Positions 11,674-23,113 of a DNA stretch of 64,000 bases are shown piece after piece (position 1 is the first letter of the stretch; each line of letters opens with the position of its first letter). The stretch is from Delphinus delphis (taxonomy: Eukaryota; Chordata; Mammalia; Artiodactyla; Delphinidae): the NCBI RefSeq assembly GCF_949987515.2, contig NC_082692.2:90777488-90841487 (forward strand). The letters are read 5' to 3'. Under the pieces are notes generated by a model, which searched no databases, had not been told where the DNA came from, and was given only the letters and a program-made list of their open reading frames with translations. The translations under genes and the position numbers were made by a program.

Positions 11674-12960
11674 GCCAATCCCTATCAAAATACCAATGAC
11701 TTTTTTTTACAGAACTAGAACAAATACTTTAAAAATTTGTATGGAAATACAGAAGATTCCAAATAGACAAAGCAGTCTTGAGAAAGAATAATAGAGCTGG
11801 AGGAATCATGCTCCCTGACTTCAGCCTATACTACAAAGCTACAGTCATCAAAACAATATTGTACGGGCACAAAAACAGACACATAGAACAATGGAATAGA
11901 ATAGAGAGCCCAGAAATAAACCCATGCACTTAATGGTCAATTAAGCTATGACAAAGGGGGCAAGAACATACAATGGAGAAAAGACAGTCTCTTCAATAAG
12001 TGGTGCTGGGAAAACTGGACAGCTGCATGTAAAACAATGAGATTAGTACATTCTGTAACACCATATACAAAAAGAAAATGCAGATGGTCAACAGGCACAT
12101 GAAAAGATGCTCAACATAGCTAATCATCAGCAAAATGCAAATCAAAAGCACAATGAGATATCACCTCACACCTGTCAGAATGGCTGTCATCAAAAAGAAC
12201 ACAAATAACAAATGTTGGTGAGGACGTGGAGAAAAGGGGACTCTCATACACTGTTGGTGAGAATGTAAATTGGTGCAGCCACTGTGGAAAACATTGTGGA
12301 AGTTTCTCAAAAGACTGAAAATACATGTACCATGTGACTCAGCAATTGCGCTACTGGGTATATATCTGAAAAAACCAAAAACACTGATTTAGAAAGATAC
12401 ATTCACCCCGGTGTTCATGCATTATTTACAGTTGCCGTGATATGGACGCAACCTAAGTGTCCATCAAAAGATCAGTGGATGAGGAAGATATGGTGCATAT
12501 ATACAATGGAATACTACCCAGCCATAAAAAAGAACAAAAATTTGCCATTTGCAGCAACATGGATCAACTTGGGGGGCATTGTGCTAAGTGCAATAAGTCA
12601 GACAGAGGAAGACAAATACTGTATGATATCACTTATATGTGGAAGCTAAAAAATACAGCAAACTAGTGACTATAACAAAAGAGAAGGAGACTCACAGGTA
12701 TGGAGAAGAAGCTAGTGGTTACCAGTGGGGAGAGGGAAGAGGGAGGGGCAAGATAGGGTAGGGGAGTAACAGGTACAAACTATTAGGTATAAAATAAGCT
12801 ACAAGGATATATTGTACAACAGAGGGAATATAGCCAATATTTTATTACAACTATAAATGAAGTCTAACCTTTAAAAATTATAAATCACTATATTGTACAC
12901 CTGTAACTTATATAATATTGTACAGCAACTATACTTCAATAAAAATAAATTTTAAAAAAA
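11674..12960 (+). mobile_element. Old L1 3' part, internally deleted
   Basis: L1 ORF2 sequence begins at 'ccaatccctatcaaaatacc' and 'acagaactagaacaaatact'. It jumps within about 12060-12075 to the far C-terminal part (an internal deletion), continues through frames encoding WTQPKCPSKDQWMRKIW and YTMEYYPAIKK (12437-12649), and ends in an old-type 3' UTR with 'cttcaataaaaataaa' and an A-tail. The insertion duplicated aaatgccaat (11670-11679), matching aaatgttaat after the later SINE (13175-13184). It is more diverged than the L1 at 1016. Confidence 0.85.
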
Positions 12961-12965
12961 CTGTT

Positions 12966-13177
12966 GGGCTTCCCTGGTGGCGCAGTGGTTGAGAGTCCGC
13001 CTGCCGATGCAGGGGACACGGGTTCGTGCCCCGGTCCGGGAAGATCCCACATGCCGCGGAGCGGCTGGGCCCATGAGCCATGGCTGCTGAGCCTGCGCGT
13101 CCGGAGCCTGTGCTCCACAACGGGAGAGGCCACAACAGTGAGAGACCCACGTACCGCAAAAAAAAAAAAAAAAAAAA
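12966..13177 (+). mobile_element. CHR-type SINE (short form)
   Basis: Complete short SINE: gggcttccctggtggcgcag (A box included), B box region 'gggttcgtgccc', tail 'gtaccgcaaaa' with an A-run. It landed at the A-tail of the L1 just upstream, duplicating only a short stretch around tgtt. Open frames across it on both strands are by-products of its GC-rich sequence. Confidence 0.93.
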
Positions 13178-13290
13178 TGTTAATGACACCTAAAAACTAC
13201 CTCACAGCAATATCCATCTAGACTGATGTTTGAGCAAACAACTGGGCACCTCAGTTTAGCCAAGTTGACTTATAAAATTAACCATCACAC
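13178..13290 (+). repeat. 3' remainder of the ancient repeat opened at 10984
   Basis: After the SINE tail the old repeat resumes with 'tgatgtttgagcaaacaa', 'ctgggcacctcagtttagcc' and 'aaattaaccatcaca', which I know as the 3' end of the same mammalian repeat whose 5' part is at 10984. The join reconstructs its expected order. Confidence 0.65.
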
Positions 13291-14350
13291 TTGTAAGTAA
13301 AAAAGGCATGACCTCTTCAGACAGCCACTGGTAGAGATGCTCAGATGTGGCAGAAGTCATCATGGGATAGATACAGTCAGGAGAGAGGCTATAAGGGGGT
13401 ATACTACTTCATGGTAAGCTAGAAAATCCATACTTTTCTCTTCTGTATTTGTAAAGTGGGAATATATTTCATGGCTTAGGGAGACTTGAATAAGCTAAAA
13501 TATAAGTCCAGTGCATAGGAGATGTCTAAATGTTCAATTTTCTTCGCCCTTTTCCCTTCTTCTTTCTATATTTGGGCCTCTGAGTAAGCCTCTTGCTCTG
13601 CCTCAATACCGGAAATTTGCAAAGTACTTTGAGAGTTTCTGTTTTAGAGATTAACTGGTTTCTTACTGCCCAGGCAGCATTCCAAGAGGCTAGAGCTAGA
13701 AGTGTCCACAGAGAAAGTATTTCTCCCTCTGCCCATTTTACAGATATGAAGTTGCTCTCTGTGGTGATGACTTTTTAAAAAACATGAAGTTTGACTGCCA
13801 TGTGCTTTGCCAGTCAGATGTCTGCATACATTTCCAAGTCAGTACAGCTGGAACATATGTTTCAAATCTTATTGACAGAGTTCAAGTTACTTACTCATGG
13901 TCTTATGTCTATGGACCATGGAATTTGAGCATTCCATTAGGATATAAAAAAGTAAAATATGTAATGATAATCATTTATACATAATTTTAGTATCCTGGAA
14001 TTGTTAGCATACTCATCCAAGGTGTTTAACTTACAACTGGGGGAATGCCTAATGCTTGGGAGAATCTGATGATAATCTTTTAAAAACTGAGTCTAATCAG
14101 TCAGCCCTAAAATACACCCTTTGGCTTATAACTGGAGGTTACCAAGGTCTACGACATTTGGGGAAGGCTTTGGCGTGGCGATTTCTATCATTGTAAATTT
14201 GCAGGAAGACATGTGTGGCGTGTTTCTGCAAGGGTTTCACACCTGCTGCTCTGTCTCCTCTGCCCTTGACTGTTCCTTGCTCAGCTCCTCTCTGAATGCT
14301 GCACCTGGATTGTCAAATACCACTTCAGACTAGATCTGTGCTCCCAAAAG
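13291..14350. other. Intronic sequence, nothing recognised
   Basis: Non-coding sequence without a nameable repeat. Short open frames at 13593-13778, 13784-13984 and 14121-14333 show no domain. Confidence 0.5.
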
Positions 14351-14418
14351 TAATCTGCAACTTCATAAAAGAATTCTACCTGACATTTTCAAGTACAGCT
14401 CATTTGAACTCGTAAAAG

Positions 14419-14451
14419 TTAGGTGTAAATTGAGAATGGATTTACACCTAA
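14419..14451. repeat. Short inverted repeat (12-bp perfect arms)
   Basis: ttaggtgtaaat at 14419-14430 is exactly complementary to atttacacctaa at 14440-14451 around a 9-nt loop. AAAAG and CTTTT outside the arms could lengthen the stem through a small bulge. Confidence 0.85.
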
Positions 14452-14689
14452 GCCTTTTTGGTTGATTTCGGTATTCATTTGGAAATGACATTTGGAGAAT
14501 AAATCAGTTGCCGTTAGAATCAGTCCCCTATTCACTCCAAAGTTGGGGGGGGTGGTGCAAGTGTCCAAATGGCTAGTCCAGTGTGTTTCAGGTGAATTTC
14601 AGACACTTTTATTTACTGGGTTTGCATCCATTTGGAATGGAAGTCAGCAATGTGCCAATACCGTCATTGCACCAATGTGGCCTCTTGGG

Positions 14690-15130
14690 TCATTGCTGGT
14701 CTCTGAATGAATCACATCTGTTGCCTAAAGATGTTAATGGTTGTACAGCTTGGCCTCGTGGGCCTGATTCTTCAACAGAAACATGTTGATTATTGGCATT
14801 GTAGACATTGTTGGGGTTATACAGCTGCATCTCCACACAAATCTGGAGCATCTGCACAGGCTGTCGCCACTGGGTGAGCTGATGAAACAGATGATTCCTC
14901 CTCTCATAATGCTGCACCAGGTAGATGGAGTGGCAAGCTGTCTATGCCTGTGAGTGTGTGTGATTGGGAACCTGTCCTCTGCCCAGCACAGGCACCCCTC
15001 CTTCATCCAGTGTGCTGATGAGCCACGAAGAGGTGACACAGTAAGACATGGTTGGTACCATAGGCCAGTGCAACTCTTGAACTGGACATTTAGTGCCCAT
15101 GTGAAATCCATCCCATTGCAAACCCCTGAT
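14690..15130 (-). pseudogene. Possible antisense pseudogene fragment, unidentified protein
   Basis: One minus-strand frame stays open, apart from a single stop near 14940, from about 15060 to 14690. It has a composition unlike random AT-rich DNA: STLDEGGVPVLGRG, then QHYERRNHLFHQLTQWRQP and MQLYNPNNVYNANN. I cannot name the source protein. No A-tail or target duplication was found, so a processed pseudogene is only a guess; chance remains possible. Confidence 0.35.
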
Positions 15131-15209
15131 GAGATTATTATTTTCAAAGATAAACTTAGGGATTAAAAAACTATAAAGACAGAATTAGAGATTGAAGAAC
15201 TATAAAATC

Positions 15210-15330
15210 ATCATACCCAGTTCTTTTCTCCTAGAGTTAATAAAACTGAGATCCGGAAGGGTTAAGTCCCTTCCCTAAGGTTACATAGGCAGTTGGTGGT
15301 GGAGATGGGGCAAGAATTCCAGGTGCTTTT
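15210..15330. repeat. MIR-like fragment
   Basis: 'aactgagatccggaaggg', 'cccttccctaaggttaca' and 'gcaagaattccaggtgc' follow the order seen in an antisense MIR or similar ancient SINE. Diverged. Confidence 0.4.
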
Positions 15331-16080
15331 GAGTCACAATGTTATTGTTGTAATAAAGAGGGTCCAATGGATGCATGATTTGGATTACGAGCAAATGTGA
15401 AATCCAACAGTGTAAACAAGTTGACTCTTAGCCGCTCTTCAACCTCTTCCTGGATTTATTCTACTTCTCTTTTCACATTCCCGGAAGGGGGGACTCTTGA
15501 CACATTTCTGCCTTGTAGAAGTACTCGTTTGTAAGTTGGTTTGAAAGTGGCCTGTCATCTGATTCACTTTGATAGAGTTAAAATAAATTCCCTTGGGGGG
15601 AAAAAAATCGAGAAAGGATTTTATCATCTATGTGGCTCAATTCCAAAAGTTCACTTCAGTTTAGTTATTAGTTTTCCCTACAGTATGAGATATTCAATTA
15701 AATTCTCCCTCAAATTGGCCATAAATTTCGATGAAAATGAAAGAAATTCCATTTAGCAAACAATTTCTGTCAAAGAATCTAATAATGGGATGCAATAAGA
15801 ATGATTTTCACTTGTGCACCTGAATGAAAATGTTTGGTCTGGTTATTGTTCTGATTTATTTCATTGTTGTTTTGGTTTTGGTTTTTGTCCCTGTATGGTA
15901 CAGCATGTCCAAAGTGGCTGGAATGTGGGATCAGATGCAATTGTTCACAAACACAAAGGAGTATTCTATAGCATTGTTTTCACCACTGATTTGGTGGGTC
16001 TTTGATATAATTGTGTAATATACTGTACCCACATCCTCCTCTGTTAAACAGAACCATATCTGTTAAGTAATGTTTGATAC
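15331..16080. other. Intronic sequence, nothing recognised
   Basis: No gene or nameable repeat seen. Confidence 0.4.
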
Positions 16081-16189
16081 TCATTCCTAGAGCATAACAA
16101 AACTCATCATGACCTTTCCTCGGGGCCTTCCTTTTAGGTACAGACACTCGCTTAGCATCCATGGAGTAGCCATCTGTAGGAATAACCCA

Positions 16190-16340
16190 TTCTAAAAAAA
16201 TTCCTGTGGTATTTACTGAGTAAGGACTGATGATTGGCACTAATCTAGATCTTGGAAATGAGAGATAAATCAGGGATGGTACCTCAGTGTAGTTTATGGT
16301 CCAATGCAGGCAAAAATGAGGGAAAACATAAGTTAGGAAA
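16190..16340 (+). repeat. Ancient mammalian repeat fragment
   Basis: 'tggcactaatctagatcttg', 'gatggtacctcagtgtag' and 'tatggtccaatgcagg' match the general plan of a common ancient repeat ('tgccaggcactgtgctagg... tggtccctgccctcaagg'). Family uncertain. The 152-residue antisense frame over it is a by-product. Confidence 0.35.
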
Positions 16341-16599
16341 CATGGCACAAAGTCGTGAGCATTGCTAATGAAAACACAATGATGTTCACCTTCAGCCTGG
16401 AGTTGCATGGATAAAATGGCATTTGAGCTGTAATTCAAATGTTTTGGAAATCTGCTTTATCCAGCTTTTGTTGGAAGTGACTTTTGTGAATAGTTTGCCC
16501 CTGGAGCCATGTAGGGAGTTGGGGGATGAAGACGGAGCGTCCAGAGAGCATCCTGACAAATGGTTCATAGGGCAACACATGAGTGATAGCATCCGAGGA

Positions 16600-16700
16600 C
16601 TACCCCACTTTTCACGGATGAGAAAACTGGGGCTTAGCAAGGTTAACAACTTGCCAAGTAAATTATATACTCTAGGATTTCAGTCCTAATCTTGTGACTC
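16600..16700 (-). repeat. MIR fragment
   Basis: 'gatgagaaaactggggctta', 'caaggttaacaacttgcca' and 'ggatttcagtccta' correspond to the reverse complement of the MIR core. Confidence 0.6.
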
Positions 16701-17114
16701 CCCTTTCACAGTTGTTTTCCTTGTGGAAATAAAACATCATTTTTCAAAATTTCTTGATCAGTTAGGATTCTGAGGATACAAGTAACAGAAGCTGATTCCA
16801 GATCATTTAAGTAGAAAAGGAATTCACTGAAAAGTTAGGAGTTCCCAGAAATTATGGAGATCTTGGCCAGATTCAGAGAAGATTGGAGACAGAGTAGAGT
16901 GAAAGGTGTCGGTTAACATCACAATCGAGTTTTCTGAAGGACAGCGTGGCCAGTGGAATGAATGGGCTCTAAAATTGGCTACGGTTTTCTTATCTCTGGC
17001 TTATTGCTCAGGATCCAAAATCTTAGAATAATATCTGATTGACTTAGTTTGAAAGATAGGCCAGTGCTCACCCCTTTGTTGAGGGAGGGCTGCGCGTCTT
17101 GATTTATACACCAC

Positions 17115-17205
17115 TGCGACAGCTGCTATAAGTTGTTATCCTAATTCTAGAGATGAAGAGACTGAGGCAGAGATAATGTTTAATAAATTGCTTGAGATCC
17201 TCCAT
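17115..17205 (-). repeat. MIR fragment
   Basis: 'agatgaagagactgaggca' followed by 'aataaattgcttgagatcc' is the reverse complement of the MIR core, diverged. Confidence 0.5.
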
Positions 17206-17254
17206 ATATATATGATCTTTTATAACACTTTCTATACTCTTCACATGGCTTTTT

Positions 17255-17370
17255 TTTCACTAAAGACTCCTTGAGGGCAGGAGTAATCTCTTATTCATAT
17301 TTATATCATCTGTGCCTGATATAGTACCTGGTACCTAGCTAAGATTGAACAAATGATTGAATAAATTAAT
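17255..17370 (+). repeat. L2 3' end
   Basis: 'ctccttgagggcaggagtaa', 'tatatcatctgtgcctgat', 'agtacctggtacctagct' and 'aaatgattgaataaatt' give the typical L2 3' tail. Confidence 0.7.
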
Positions 17371-17809
17371 TAAAATTATATCGTACAATGTAAGTAAGGG
17401 TATAGCAATGGTTAGGCAAATCGAAATGTAACAGCTTTCATGAAATGGATAAAAATCTAGCATTTCATAATTTGTTTATAGTTTTCATATCCATTAGCTC
17501 ATTTGATAAGAAATGCATTTAGTTAAAGGGTATTATTATTGTTTTATTATCATTTGACCAGAAAGAAAAATCTCAAGGATGTAAATTGCCCGTATTGATT
17601 CAATTGTAACAACTAGTTCTTAATTGTAAAAGATTTACTATGCAACAAAGAAATCTTTAATAAATTCTATTATCTAGAAATCTAAAAATTGTACAATCTA
17701 CATTATCTTGGCACAGAATCACAAAATTAGAAATTGCAAATAAAAAGCAAACCACAAAGTTATTAAACTTCAAAATTGAATCAAAGGAGAAAACGAAATT
17801 GCAATCATA

Positions 17810-18015
17810 GGGCTTCCCTGGTGGTGCAGTGGTTGAGAGTCTGCCTGCCGATTCAGGGGACGCGGGTTTGTGCCCTGGTCCAGGAAGATCCCACGTGCCA
17901 CGGAGCGGCTGGGCCCGTGAGCCATGGCTGCTGAGCCTGCGCTTCTGGAGCCTGTGCTCCGCAACGGGAGAGGCCACAACAGTGAGAGGCCCGTGTACCG
18001 CAAAAAAAAAAAAAA
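17810..18015 (+). mobile_element. CHR-type SINE (short form)
   Basis: Head gggcttccctggtggtgcag, B-box region 'gggtttgtgccc', tail 'gtaccgcaaaa' and an A-run. Perfect 12-bp target duplications aaattgcaatca lie at 17796-17807 and 18016-18027. It carries several C-to-T changes at CpG sites compared with the copy at 32266, so it is somewhat older. Confidence 0.94.
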
Positions 18016-18450
18016 AAATTGCAATCACAGTTAGTTATAAACCAGTGATAATGACAACACAGTATATCTAAATTAACAGAAAATGCAAAGGCCATTCTAA
18101 GAGGAAAAAATATGGTTTACATGTGTTTATTAGCCCAAAAAATAAGAATGAAAGAGTTAGGTATTTTACTATAATTTTTTTTTAATATGGTAACAAATGT
18201 AAAGAAAGCAGGAAAAAGGAAACTTGAATTTGGAAAATCTCCATACAATTATTGGGGAAGAGGAGAAGAGATGGGAAGGAATGAACTAGCTTTTTCTCCA
18301 AGTTGAAGTTAACTGTAACACACTCTCTCTTATATATACTACTACTTCGAAACCCCCTTTAAAGTTAATGACAATAAGGAAGATAAAATAATGGGATAGA
18401 AAATAGGATAACACTGTGAAAGTAAGAGCAATTTTAAAATTACAACCAAA

Positions 18451-18741
18451 GGGCTTCCCTGGTGGCGCAGTGGTTAAGAATCTGCCTGCCGATGCAGGGG
18501 ATATGGGTTTGATCCCTCGTCTGGGAAGATCCCACATGCCACGGAGCAAGTAAACCCTCGTGCCACAACTACTGAGCCCATGCATCTAGACCCTGTGCTC
18601 TGCAACAAGAGAAGCCACTGCAATGAGGAGCCCGTGCACCGCAACGAAGAGTAGCCCCTGCTCACCGCAAATAGAGAAAGCCCGTGCACAGCAACAAAGA
18701 CGCAACGCAGCCCAAAATAAATAAATAAATATTAAAAAGAC
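18451..18741 (+). mobile_element. CHR-type SINE (long form)
   Basis: Head gggcttccctggtggcgcag, 'gggtttgatccc' B-box region, a long body with repeated 'gcaac...agaagcc' units, and a tail of aaataaataaataaat. Direct repeats acaaccaaa lie at 18442-18450 and 18742-18750. The longer body and AAAT tail separate it from the short-form copies. Confidence 0.92.
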
Positions 18742-18879
18742 ACAACCAAAGTGGTCTCTTAACAGCTTAAAAAAGAAGAGAAAATAGTATGGCTGCAGTG
18801 GATAGAATTGGTTCATCAGCACAGTGGCAAGACTGGTGTCCTTTGCTGGAAGAACTTCATATCGTACAGGCTGGAATAA

Positions 18880-19058
18880 TGGTTCTCTTTAGTAAGCATC
18901 AGGGTTACCTGGAAGATGTGTTAAAACACAGCTTACTATCCTCATTCCCACAGCTTCTGTTCAGTACTTCCGGGGTGGGGGGAAGTACTAAAAATTTGCA
19001 TTTCTAAGTTCCCAGATGCTGCTGCTACTGGTCTGAAAACCATATTCAGAACTGCTAT
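18880..19058 (+). repeat. MER5A-type hAT (Charlie) remnant
   Basis: 'aagcatcagggttacctgga', 'gttaaaacacagctta', 'aaatttgcatttctaa', 'ttcccagatgctgctgc' and 'actggtctgaaaacca' follow the MER5A consensus in + orientation. A non-autonomous DNA transposon shared by all placental mammals. Confidence 0.8.
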
Positions 19059-19348
19059 GCTAGAATACTGGGGGCCCTCTCCTATGAGCCACCCCTGGGA
19101 AGGGGGCTAGATTTCTCACTATTCAAGTGATGTCTGGGATTTATTCTTTATTCTAGAGATGAGCATTACATACACCTAGAAAAAGCATGAATAGCTAGCT
19201 TCCTGTTTGGACCTTGCATTGTGTGTCTTTGTATCTGTGTGTCTGTGTGTGTGTCTCCAAATTACTAAAATATGGATTTATATACAATCAGATTGACTTT
19301 AAAAAATGCATTGATGGTTTACCATTGTTATAAGGCAGGAACTTTGTA

Positions 19349-20707
19349 TAGAACACTCCCTAACACCATACACAAAAATAAACTCAAAATGGATTAAAGA
19401 CCTAAATGTAAGGCCAGACACTATCAGACCCTTAGAGGAGAACATAGGCAGAACACTCTATGACATAAATCACAGCAAGATCCTTTTTGACCCACCTCCT
19501 AGAGAAATGGAAATAAAAACAAAAATAAGCAAATGGGACCTAATGAAACTTAAAAGCTTTTGCACAACAAAGGAAACCATAAACAAGACGAGAAGACAAC
19601 CTTCAGAATGGGAGAAAGTATTTGCAAATGAAGCAACTGACAAAGGATTAATCTCCAAAATTTACAAGTAGCTTATGCAGCTCAATATCAAAAAAACAAA
19701 CAACCCAATCCAAAAATGGGCCGAAGACCTAAATAGACATTTCTCCAAAGAAGATATACAGATTGCCAACAAACACATGAAAGAATGTTCAACATCAGTA
19801 ATCATTAGAGAAATGCAAATCAAAACTACAATGAGATGTCACCTCACACCAGTCAGAATGGCCATCATCAAAAAATCTAGAAACAATAAATGCTGGAGAG
19901 GGTGTGGAGAAAAGGGAACCCTCTTGCACTGCTGGTGGGAATGTGAATTGGTTCAGCCACTATGGAGAACAGTATGGAGGTTCCTTAAAAAACTAAAAGT
20001 AGAATTACCATATGACCCAGCAATCCCACTACTGGGCATATACCCTGAGAAAACCGAAATTCAAAAAGAGTCATGTACCAAAATGTTCATCGCAGCTCTA
20101 TTTACAATAGCCCGGAGATGGAGACGGCCTGGGTGCCCATCATCGGATGAATGGATAAAGAAGATGTGGCACATATATACAATGGAATATTACTCAGCCA
20201 TAAAAAGAAACGAAATTGAGCTATTTGTAATGAGGTGGATAGACCTAGAGTCTGTCATACACAGTGAAGTAAGTCAGAACGAAAAAGACAAATACAGTAT
20301 GCTAACACATATATATGGAATTTAAGAAAAAAAAAAATGTCATGAAGAACCTAGGGGTAAGGCAGGAATAAAGACGCAGACCTCCTAGAGAACGGACTTG
20401 AGGTTATGGGGAGGGGGAAGGGTGAGCTGTGACGGGGCGAGAGAGAGTCATGGACATATACACACTAACAAACGTAGTAAGGTAGATAGCTAGAGGGAAG
20501 CAGCCGCATGGCACGGGGATATTGGCTCGGTGCTCTGTGACAGCCTGGAGGGGTGGGATAGGGAGGGTGGGAGGGAGGGAGACGCAAGAGGGAAGAGATA
20601 TGGGAACATATGTATATGTATAACTGATTCACTTTGTTATAAAGCAGAAACTAACACACCATTGTAAAGTAATTATACCCCAATAAAGATGTTAAAAAAA
20701 AAAAAAA
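19349..20707 (+). mobile_element. 5'-truncated L1 (first of a tandem pair)
   Basis: Starts within ORF2 at 'agaacactccctaacacc' and runs to the L1 3' end CAATAAAGATGTT with an A-tail at 20694-20707. ORF2 is open from 19675 to 20325 (216 residues, ending LTHIYGI) after one stop at 19669-19671. The sequence upstream is in the same frame. Because the 3' UTR is very close to those at 1016 and 20708, it is a relatively recent insertion. It joins the next L1 with no host DNA between them. Confidence 0.92.
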
Positions 20708-21533
20708 TCTACAAACAATAAATGCTGGAGAGGGTGTGGAGGAAAGGGAACCCTCTTGCACTGTTGGTGGGAATGTAAATTGATACAGCCACTATGGAGA
20801 ACAGTATGGAGCTTCCTTAAAAAACTAAAAATAGAACTACCATCTGACCCAGTAGTCCCACTACTGGGCATATACCCTGAGAAAATCATAAATCAAAAAG
20901 AGTCATGTATCACAATGTTCATTGCAGCTCTCTTTACAATAGCCAGGACATGGAAGCAGCCTAAGTGTCCATCAACAGATGGATGGATAAAGAAGATGCA
21001 GTGCATATATACAATGGAATACTACTCAGCCATAAAAATAAATGAAATTGAGTTATTTGTAGTGAGGTGGATGGAATTAGAGTCTGTCATACAGAGTGAA
21101 GTAAGTCAGAAAGAGAAAGACAAATACCGTATGCTAACACATATATATGGAATCCAAAAAAAAAAAAAAGTGGTCATGAAGAACCTAGGGGCAAGACGGG
21201 AATAAAGACACAGACCTACTAGAGAACGGACTTGAGGATATGGGGAGGGGGAAGGGTAAGCTGGGACAAAGTGAGAGAGAGGCATGGACATATATACACT
21301 ACCAAACGTAAAATAGATAGCTAGTAGGAAGCAGCCGCATAGCACAGGGAGATCAACTCGGTGCTTTGTGACCACCTAGAGGGGTGGGATATGGAGGGTG
21401 GGAGGGAGGGAGACGCAAGAGGGAAGAGATGTGGGGACATATGTATATGTATAACTGATTCACTTTGTTATAAAGCAGAAACTAACACACTATTGTAAAG
21501 CACTTATACTCCAATAAAGATGTTTAAAAAAAA
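20708..21533 (+). mobile_element. 5'-truncated L1 (second of a tandem pair)
   Basis: Begins directly after the A-tail of the preceding L1 at 'atctacaaacaataaatgct', deep in ORF2. The frame 20756-21205 encodes the ORF2 C-terminus ([20 protein letters not shown], [20 protein letters not shown]). It ends with CAATAAAGATGTTT and an A-rich tail. Its 3' UTR differs from its neighbour at many positions, so it is a different copy, not a recent duplicate. Confidence 0.9.
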
Positions 21534-21553
21534 GAAAATGAAATGAAAAATGT

Positions 21554-22499
21554 TGAATAAAAAACTTTAATATGTACTATATTTTATTAAACTTGGCTAT
21601 AGACAATGGTAGCTGAGGTTTAAGTCTTAAGAAGACTATGTTCCTTTTCATTTTCCTTAAACCATCTCAAGTTGTATCCCAAAGACTGTATGAGGGACGA
21701 TGGGATCAGAGATCACTGGAGCACTGGATTAGGTGTATATTAAATCTGAGTTGTAAAGAAACTGCTCCAACTTCAGCAGTATATAGGCTGTATAAAGCAT
21801 TAAGTGTAAAGTTTTTATCTCCACCTTTGGTGGAGGTGAGACATCTGTTAATCTAGTAAAAGAGCCAAATGACTATAGAAGTCCATTTTAAAAGTATGCT
21901 TTATATAATAGGGAAAGCCGGTGACATAATACATAACGTATGGATGTCATTTTTGTGCTAATCCATCGTCTGCTTTATGCCCACCATTATGATCAGTGAA
22001 ATCTTCTTGATATCTGTCACTCAGACGATACTCCATTGTCATTGCTGAAAAAATAACAGTGCACTTTCTTAAGAGAAATGACAACTGTAGGTGTTTCATT
22101 AATTATATAGTACTGTGAAATATAAATCAGTGAGGTAGAAGTGGTTGTGTTGGTCTTTAGTGTTATTGTTGTTTGACTCTGAAGTCAACATTTGCAATTC
22201 ACTTTTCACAGAAGATGATCAGGCCTCCTGTCATCACATCGGACCCTGTGCCACACCCATTTCCTGTAGTATCGGGGCAGGGGGCTGGATGATATCACTG
22301 CACGTAAAAATGCAGCAGTTTGGACTCAGTTGATCTACCTGTGGTTATTCAATTTTACCTGCCATAGGAAAAGGATACTTGTATAGTGTAAGTGAGTATA
22401 GCCTACCCATGGGTAGGTGGGTGTCCATGTACAATTCTTTCAACTTTTCTGCATGTTTAAAATTGTTCATACAATGTTGGGGGAGGAAATAAAAGATCA
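21554..22499. other. Intronic sequence, nothing recognised
   Basis: AT-rich non-coding DNA without a repeat that I can name. Confidence 0.45.
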
Positions 22500-22690
22500 T
22501 ACGGTCTCCAGAAATAAACTGCCTAGATTCAACTCCCACCTCTCCTGATATTATCTTGGGCAAATCCCTTAACGTCTCTGTGCCTCAGTTTCCTCAACTG
22601 TAAAACATAACTTACCGGGTTAGAATAAAATTAAAGTGAGTTAGTATTTCCAAAGTGCCTGGAAGAGCCTTTGAAATAGGGAAGGACTAG
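22500..22690 (+). repeat. MIR
   Basis: Contains the MIR core in + orientation: 'gattcaactcccacctct', 'cttgggcaaatcccttaa', 'ctgtgcctcagtttcctcaa', 'ctgtaaaacataact'. Confidence 0.85.
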
Positions 22691-22789
22691 ATTGTATATA
22701 TGTGTGTGTATTTAGTTATAAAATAAAACTTTACCTACCATTTGATAAATATTGTTTTCTTTTTCCTTAAAATCATGGAAAATTAAATT

Positions 22790-22945
22790 CAAAAAATCTT
22801 CAGGGATAATTTAGTTCAACCCTCTTAATTCCAAAGAGACAACACAGATAGACGTGTAAAAATTCTCAGCTAGTTAATAGCAGAACCAGATCTGTAAGTC
22901 AGGTTTTCCAGTTGACAGTCCCCTGTTATTGTCAGCACACCAGAA
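22790..22945 (-). repeat. Possible MIR/L2-like ancient fragment
   Basis: 'aatttagttcaaccctctta', 'agctagttaatagcagaacc' and 'gatctgtaagtcaggttttc' fit the end of a diverged antisense MIR-like repeat. Confidence 0.4.
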
Positions 22946-23113
22946 TTTCTACTTTGGCAGTGACAGGGAAGAAAGTTTATAGATTTTTGTTACTGTATCC
23001 TTTTTTAACTTAATTTTGTTTGACACTTATGTAAGTTAAAATATGTCTGAATTTTCATAAATCTGACTGGATTTCGTGTGCTCGAATGAAAACGAATTAC
23101 CATAGCCATAATT

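Noticed and set aside
12929..13221. Several 65-86-residue frames on both strands
   Set aside because: They are translations of a CHR SINE; the same happens at 17657-18095, 27423-27667, 32159-32518 and 45179-45544.
15980..16438. 152-residue minus frame
   Set aside because: It covers an ancient repeat fragment and shows no motif or codon pattern of a real protein.
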